In this document: piece after piece, positions 14,656 to 18,785 of the stretch | How the letters are laid out: the number at the start of each line of letters is the position of its first letter | Position numbering within the stretch: the first letter of the stretch is position 1 | Source of the DNA: an uncultured Lachnospiraceae bacterium | Lineage (GTDB): Bacteria; Bacillota; Clostridia; Lachnospirales; Lachnospiraceae | Assembly (NCBI GenBank): GCA_900555195.1 | Contig: USKC01000022.1 | Location: 1-18,785 of the forward strand | Length of the DNA stretch: 18,785 bases | Reading direction: 5' to 3' | Notes under the pieces: model-generated | Databases searched by the model: none | The model's input: the letters and a program-made list of their open reading frames with translations, nothing else | Told to the model about the DNA's origin: nothing | Position numbers and translations under genes: made by a program

Positions 14656-15646
14656 GATTGCCAGACTTCCGGCAGATGAACGGCAGGAACTGTTTCATAA
14701 CACTGCAGCAAAAACCGGCCTTCACGATGCCATTGTGGAAAAGGATTTTTGGGTATGCCTGACGCTGGATTACCTGTTCCACCGTTCTCCGTGGAAAAAA
14801 ACGGTCACATTTAAGGGCGGGACCAGTTTATCCAAAGGGTATCATCTGATCAGCCGGTTTTCCGAGGACATTGACCTGATTTTGGATTGGCGTGTCCTGG
14901 GATATGGTATCAATGAACCTTGGGAAAAACGCTCGAACACCAAACAGGATGCCTTCAATAAAGAGGCAAATCGAAAGGCAGAAGTCTTCCTGAAAGAAAC
15001 CTTTTGCCCGCAGGTCCGGGAAGGGCTTTCTGATGAATTGGGCCTTCCGGCCAATCTTTACATAGACGAGGACGATAAGCAAACGGTGATCTTTGCTTAT
15101 CCAAACTTGTTTACCGATGCCTCCACTTTGCAGGTGATCCGATTGGAGATTGGGGCGTTGGCGGCCTGGACACCGGCAGAACTGGTGGATATTGTACCGT
15201 ATGCTGCAGAGCAGTACCCGCAATTATTCAAGCAGAAAGAGGTTTCTGTTCTAACGGTCGCGCCGGAGCGGACTTTCTGGGAAAAGGCCACGATCCTTCA
15301 CCATGAGGCCAACCGGCCTGAACATCTTTCCATGCCCCAGAGGTATTCCCGCCATTATTATGACCTTTATTGTATGGCGAAATCGTCTGTGAAGGAAAAA
15401 GCGTTTGAACGGCTGGACCTGCTGCAGAAAGTAGTCGGTTTCAAGATAAAGTTTTATCCGCGGGCCTGGGCGCGTTACCCGGAAGCTGTTCCGGCTACCT
15501 TAAAGCTGCTTCCTCCGTCTTACCGTTTGGGTGCGCTGCAGGAAGATTACTCTGCCATGCGGAATATGCTCTATGGGGAGATTCCATCTTTTGAAACTAT
15601 GATGGAAGCTGTTGGAGAGCTGGAGAAGGAAATTCACGCATTATAA
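14648..15646 (+). CDS. AbiEii/AbiGii-family nucleotidyltransferase toxin
   Basis: A 332-residue nucleotidyltransferase toxin. The polymerase-beta-like core is intact: KGGTSLSKGYH with GGTSL at 57-61 and FSEDIDL with acidic residues E73, D74 and D76. The downstream conserved segments are APERTFWEKATILHHEA and RYSRHYYDLYCMA. Members of the family transfer nucleotides to RNA targets such as tRNA acceptor ends, stopping growth. It is translated from AAAGGAGGA (14632-14640) within the antitoxin end, so production is coupled. No catalytic residue is missing, so the toxin is likely functional and the antitoxin must be active. It is followed by the sirtuin 3' remnant and not by a transposase. Confidence 0.9.
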   Translation: MIEIARLPADERQELFHNTAAKTGLHDAIVEKDFWVCLTLDYLFHRSPWKKTVTFKGGTSLSKGYHLISRFSEDIDLILDWRVLGYGINEPWEKRSNTKQDAFNKEANRKAEVFLKETFCPQVREGLSDELGLPANLYIDEDDKQTVIFAYPNLFTDASTLQVIRLEIGALAAWTPAELVDIVPYAAEQYPQLFKQKEVSVLTVAPERTFWEKATILHHEANRPEHLSMPQRYSRHYYDLYCMAKSSVKEKAFERLDLLQKVVGFKIKFYPRAWARYPEAVPATLKLLPPSYRLGALQEDYSAMRNMLYGEIPSFETMMEAVGELEKEIHAL

Positions 15647-15689
15647 AGAAGGCTGTAAATAAGGCCGATTCTTGCTTTATAGGATTTAA

Positions 15690-15763
15690 ATGATTTTATT
15701 TTCGGTGCGTAATAAACATAACACCCCGGGAATATTGGCGAAGTATTAATAAAATTAAAATGA
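15690..15763 (+). pseudogene. Remnant of a second sirtuin gene (3' pieces)
   Basis: A short stretch reads MILFSVRNKHNTPGI, resembling VLFLEVGVGYNTPGI of the intact sirtuin (13540-13590). Eight bases past CCCCGGG, at 15734, it jumps, out of frame, to GEVLIKLK and a TGA at 15761-15763, matching the sirtuin's last residues GEVLKKLK. About 100 bases that separate these pieces in the intact gene are absent. It is best read as a decayed tandem copy. Confidence 0.55.
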
Positions 15764-15766
15764 AAA
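15734..15766 (+). repeat. Direct repeat, right copy
   Basis: Partner of 13710-13742 with 31 of 33 bases identical. Weaker similarity runs on for about 25 bases (CAG, then TGGCT). It marks the right edge of the AbiE-bearing segment. Confidence 0.75.
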
Positions 15767-15820
15767 GAAACAGGGTCAATGGCTGTTTGCAGTTAGAAGG
15801 GATGCAGTCCAATTTGCATG

Positions 15821-16231
15821 TTATCTGGTTAATTCCTCAAAAACGGAAACCACATATTCAGCAATCGCGCAGTCCTGTTCCTCCGTTCCGCCGCCCACAC
15901 CGATTCCGTCGGCGATTTTACCATCTGCGAACAGGGGATAGCCTCCGGCCACAAGCGTGATCCTGGGATCATTGGTCTGAATCGCCATGAGAGAACCTCC
16001 TTCAACGGAACAGGCAGCCACATCCTTGGTCTTATTCTGGGTCACTGCGGCTGTATAAGCTTTGCCCGGAACCAGAGTGATGCTTAAGACCAGCGCCTCT
16101 CCGTAGCGGCGGTATACTCTTGGAAGGCCATGTTCATCACAGACGGCAAAGCTGATATCAATGCCGATCTCCCTGCTTTTCTCATGTGCGGCTGCGCACA
16201 GTCTGTCACATAATTCATCCGTTAAAATCAT
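15821..16231 (-). CDS. GlcG/HbpS-family heme-binding-like protein
   Basis: A 136-residue single-domain protein of the GlcG/HbpS fold (PF03928). The helical N-terminus (AAAHEKSREIGIDISFAVCDEHG) leads into the repeated LVPGKAYTAAVTQNKTKDVA and the glycine-rich ITLVAGGYPLF and GIGVGGGTEEQDCAIAEY blocks that define the family. Some members bind heme or cobalamin; others sit in diol or propanediol operons, and their job is often unknown. The start at 16231 follows GGAGG at proper distance; an ATG at 16246 lies upstream of that site. It is convergent with the AbiEii gene and alone on its strand here. No signal peptide is seen, so it is cytoplasmic. Confidence 0.88.
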   Translation of the reverse strand: MILTDELCDRLCAAAHEKSREIGIDISFAVCDEHGLPRVYRRYGEALVLSITLVPGKAYTAAVTQNKTKDVAACSVEGGSLMAIQTNDPRITLVAGGYPLFADGKIADGIGVGGGTEEQDCAIAEYVVSVFEELTR

Positions 16232-16266
16232 GTCATAAACCTCCATTTCCTGATAAGATTAATTGA

Positions 16267-16300
16267 CCGCAGGCGCTTCACCCGCCTGCGGCTTTATTTT
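16267..16300 (+). terminator. Strong intrinsic terminator, plus strand
   Basis: CCGCAGGCG (16267-16275) and CGCCTGCGG (16283-16291) form a perfect 9-bp stem with a 7-base loop, followed by CTTTATTTT. It reads on the plus strand, yet the nearest plus-strand gene ends 620 bases earlier at 15646, and a minus-strand gene starts at 16231. It may end AbiE read-through or insulate the ATPase. Confidence 0.75.
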
Positions 16301-16347
16301 ACCAGGAAAGAGAGGAAGGACGCTCGCTGACGGCGGGGATTGGAAAA

Positions 16348-16398
16348 TTTAGAAATTGTTTAAGTATTTTCTCCAAGCGTTTTAGAACCTTCTTTTAG
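16348..16398 (+). promoter_or_regulatory. Spaced TTTAG/TTTAAG/TTTTAG repeats
   Basis: TTTAG (16348-16352), TTTAAG (16359-16364), TTTTAG (16380-16385) and TTTTAG (16393-16398) recur at about one or two helical turns. Direct repeats with this spacing are what OmpR/PhoB-type response regulators bind. They precede the ATPase by about 100 bases. Confidence 0.35.
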
Positions 16399-16504
16399 GA
16401 TATCTTCAGAGAACGGGAAGCAGGAAGGCCGCAGGGCGCGCGGGGAGGGGGAGCAAGCAGCGGAACGGATTACGAAGACCCGGGCACAGATTGTCAGGGA
16501 AAAC

Positions 16505-18448
16505 GTGTGCACGCTGTTCAATTTCCTGAATTTCCTGATCGCGGCGCTGCTGTTTTATGCGGGCGCATATTCCAATATGTTGTTTATCGCCATTATTATT
16601 CTGAATATCATAATCGGGATCGCACAGGAGCTGAAGGCCAAAAAGCTGGTGGATGAGCTTTCTATTCTGAATAGGCCCACAGTACGCGTCCGCAGGGAAG
16701 GAAAGGAGACGGGCATCGCTCCGGAAGAGGTGGTGAAGGATGACTTGCTCGTGCTGGAGAGCGGCAGTCAGATCTGTAATGATGCCGAGGTGGTCAGCGG
16801 TCAGATTGAAGTCAATGAATCGCTGCTGACCGGGGAGAGCGATGCGGTTGCAAAGGAAGCGGGAGACGAACTGTATTCCGGAAGTTTTGTGATGGCTGGA
16901 AGGGCATATGCCAGGGTGATCCATGTGAGGGAAGAAAATTATGCGTCCCGGCTGGTCAATGAAGTGAGGAAAGAGAAGAAGGTGGACTCGGAACTTCTGG
17001 TCAGGAATACGCCTGCCAATGAGGCGATCGTCTCTTCAGCAGCGGCCCTTCTTGGGATGCTGCCCAAAGGGCTGGTGCTTCTGATTTCCGTATCTTTGGC
17101 AGCAGGAGTGATACGGCTCGCCAGGATGAAGATATTGGTACAAAATATTTTTTCTTTGGAAACCCTTGCACATGTGGATACGATCTGCCTGGATAAGACA
17201 GGCACTCTTACGGATGGAAGGCTGAAAGTACGTTCTATCCTGCCTGTGGGGGAAGTGGATGCGGCGGAAAAACTGTTCGGCCCTCTGCCTGAAAATCTGG
17301 AGCAGGAATTGGAGAAAGGCCGCAGGCTGGTAGCTATCGGCTATTCGGGGAAAATGTGGGAGGATGAAACGCGCCTTCCGGAAGGAATTCAGCCGCTTTA
17401 CAGCATTTCCCTGGAGGATACGATCCGGCCCTGTGCCAATCAAATACTGGAATTCTTCCGGAAGGAGGGTGTGGAGACAAAGATTATCTCAGGGGATCAT
17501 GTAAAAACGGTCAGTATGATTGCGAAACGGGCAGGAGTACACGGTTGGAAGAATGCCATTGACCTTTCGGAGCAGGCAGAAGAAATAGATTATGATGCGA
17601 TCTGCCAAAGATATACGGTGTTTGCCAGAACGACGCCCGGACAGAAACGGGAGTTGATCCGGGCCCTAAAACGGCAGGGACACCATGTGGCCATGACGGG
17701 AGACGGTGTGAACGATCTGCTGGCGCTGCGGGAAGCGGACTGCTCTATCGCCGTTGCCGACGGAAGCGATGCCAGCCGCCAGATCTCACAGGTGGTGCTG
17801 TTGGATTCTGACTTTACGAATCTTCCTCAGGTGGTGATGGAAGGCAGACGCGTGATCCATAATGTCACCCGGACAGCGCAGGTGTTTTTTATCAAAACGA
17901 TCTATTCGGTATTGGTATCCCTGTTCTGCTTGGTGGCCAATCAGCCTTTCCCCTTCATTCCTATTCAGATCACATTGATAGACGCCTTTGTGGAAGCTTG
18001 GCCGGCATTCCTGACGATTCTGGAGGCGGATACCAGGAAAGTGAAGGGGAGTTTCCTCAGAACCGCTCTTTCCAATGCAGCCCCCTTTGGGTTGACGGTG
18101 ACGGTCATGATCGCAGCAGTCAGCATGACTACACCTTTTTTGGATGGACAGAACCGTACAGTGATGTATCTTCTGCTAATCCTGATCTCCATGACGGCTG
18201 TGCTGAGAAGTTGTATTCCGCTTACGAAACTCAGGGCCTTTGTCTGCATCACCATGATTTTAGGCTGCTTTGGAGCGCTGGCTATCCTGCCGTCTTTATT
18301 TGAACTAAGCCCGATTTCCTTTGGGATGGCGGCCTATGTTGTGGCAGGATATGCTGCTGCGCTTGTATTGCTGGCGCTGCTGGAGGGACTGCGCAGACTG
18401 CTGTATACAGCAAATCAAGGGAAAACATCGGATTCTGCGCTTCGCTAG
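16505..18448 (+). CDS. P-type cation-transport ATPase with internal deletions
   Basis: A 647-residue P-type ATPase of the HAD-IC (Ca-like, non-heavy-metal) group. Visible parts: M1-M2 (1-50), actuator domain with LLTGESD (T109), M4 with LPKGL, phosphorylation site DKTGTLT (D230), GDGVND at 399, and a six-helix C-terminus. Two parts are missing. Only about seven residues (RNTPANE) separate SELLV from the M4 segment, so M3 is absent. Only 169 residues separate D230 from GDGVND, and there is no KGAPE-type ATP motif, so most of the N domain is gone. Without M3 and N domain it should not pump. The GTG start at 16505 is merely the first usable codon: sensible coding (AAERITKTRAQIVREN) continues upstream to about 16430 in the same frame, with no start. 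Relatives are near 780 residues by recall. Confidence 0.85.
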   Translation: MCTLFNFLNFLIAALLFYAGAYSNMLFIAIIILNIIIGIAQELKAKKLVDELSILNRPTVRVRREGKETGIAPEEVVKDDLLVLESGSQICNDAEVVSGQIEVNESLLTGESDAVAKEAGDELYSGSFVMAGRAYARVIHVREENYASRLVNEVRKEKKVDSELLVRNTPANEAIVSSAAALLGMLPKGLVLLISVSLAAGVIRLARMKILVQNIFSLETLAHVDTICLDKTGTLTDGRLKVRSILPVGEVDAAEKLFGPLPENLEQELEKGRRLVAIGYSGKMWEDETRLPEGIQPLYSISLEDTIRPCANQILEFFRKEGVETKIISGDHVKTVSMIAKRAGVHGWKNAIDLSEQAEEIDYDAICQRYTVFARTTPGQKRELIRALKRQGHHVAMTGDGVNDLLALREADCSIAVADGSDASRQISQVVLLDSDFTNLPQVVMEGRRVIHNVTRTAQVFFIKTIYSVLVSLFCLVANQPFPFIPIQITLIDAFVEAWPAFLTILEADTRKVKGSFLRTALSNAAPFGLTVTVMIAAVSMTTPFLDGQNRTVMYLLLILISMTAVLRSCIPLTKLRAFVCITMILGCFGALAILPSLFELSPISFGMAAYVVAGYAAALVLLALLEGLRRLLYTANQGKTSDSALR

Positions 18449-18470
18449 AACTAAGTATATATACGGAAAA

Positions 18471-18494
18471 AGCCGGTATTTGCCGGCTATTTTT
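18471..18494. terminator. Bidirectional intrinsic terminator
   Basis: AGCCGG (18471-18476) pairs with CCGGCT (18483-18488) around a 6-base loop. A-run upstream and T-run downstream allow termination in both directions. It sits between the convergent ATPase and MerR genes and overlaps the MerR stop codon. Confidence 0.8.
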
Positions 18495-18785
18495 CCGTTC
18501 GGATCAAGTTACTCACATAAGGGCGCCTGCCTGAGAGAACATCATCGTAGAATGTCTGTTTCCAGTCAATATAAGCAACACTTTCTTCCAATTCCTGGAT
18601 AGAGGCGCGCAGCGCTTCCTGCTTGCGCGTGAGCATCTCCTTCCTCTGAGGAATGGAGGATTCGCCCTGGAGGCACAGGTCCAGGTATTCTTTCATTTCC
18701 TGGATGCTCATGCCGCATTTTTTCAGGCAGACGAGATCCTTGATCCATTTCACATCCCGCTCGTCAAAAACACGGCGGTTATTCG
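18487..18785 (-). CDS. MerR-family transcriptional regulator (partial, N-terminus outside the window)
   Basis: An open minus-strand frame runs from the right edge to a stop at 18487-18489. It begins within the DNA-binding domain (NNRRVFDERDVKWIKDLVCLK), then KCGMSIQEMKEYLDLC, a typical second half of the MerR helix-turn-helix with the GMS motif. Next comes a long charged helix (KEMLTRKQEALRASIQELEE) that forms the dimer coiled coil. The C-terminus is short (RRPYVSNLIRTEK) with no metal-binding Cys pair, so it is more likely a general or small-molecule MerR (YyaN/AdhR-like) than a metal sensor. The GTG at 18753 is internal, not the start, because coding continues to the edge. The target genes are outside the window. 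Confidence 0.85.
   Translation of the reverse strand, partial: NNRRVFDERDVKWIKDLVCLKKCGMSIQEMKEYLDLCLQGESSIPQRKEMLTRKQEALRASIQELEESVAYIDWKQTFYDDVLSGRRPYVSNLIRTEK

Noticed and set aside
1..18785. CRISPR array, tRNA or rRNA genes
   Set aside because: No regularly spaced repeats, cloverleaf or conserved rRNA segments were recognised by eye; a covariance search was not possible.

Overview
The window looks like chromosomal DNA from a gut-type Clostridia, most likely Lachnospiraceae. The reasons are strong GGAGG-type ribosome binding sites, tightly packed ATGA-overlapping genes, split transketolase subunits, an HxlR regulator, an AbiE-like cassette and a class-M-like sirtuin. This is a judgement from protein character, not from a search.

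Layout. (1) 1-4644 is a plus-strand sugar operon: the tail of an upstream gene, a COG2407-type sugar isomerase (79-1319, one apparent missing base near its start), the two halves of a transketolase (1413-2234 and 2227-3156), and an FGGY sugar kinase (3163-4644). Isomerase, kinase and split transketolase together describe aldose to ketose to ketose-phosphate to central metabolism. This gene set is what the D-apiose/apulose route would need, but the substrate cannot be read from the sequence. (2) 4618-5176 holds a promoter inside the kinase end, a strongly folded leader and a GNAT acetyltransferase. (3) 5556-11445 is a cell-envelope block: a GT2 glycosyltransferase, a frameshifted small lipoprotein, then apbE, two SAM methyltransferases, an amidase-domain lipoprotein and the first codons of a second GT2. 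(4) 11448-13739 holds an HxlR regulator facing away from a flavin/ferredoxin fusion protein and a sirtuin of the SirTM type. (5) 13743-15733 is an AbiEi/AbiEii-type toxin-antitoxin cassette with its own promoter and operator. It lies between the sirtuin 3' end and a second, decayed copy of that 3' end. (6) 15821-18785 holds a GlcG/HbpS-like protein (minus), a P-type ATPase that lacks M3 and most of its nucleotide-binding domain, and the C-terminal part of a MerR regulator (minus), separated by a bidirectional terminator.

A recurring oddity is damage. There are three apparent single-base losses (near 104, 6835 and 6985), a GT2 gene cut after about 28 codons, a sirtuin remnant, and clean in-frame gaps in the ATPase (two) and probably the isomerase (one). 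Some could be consensus or assembly errors, some real decay; reads would decide. No tRNA, rRNA, CRISPR array or intact insertion sequence was recognised. The best leads for new biology are the sirtuin/AbiE junction, the apbE-methyltransferase-amidase-GT2 operon, and the structured leader at 4670-4739.
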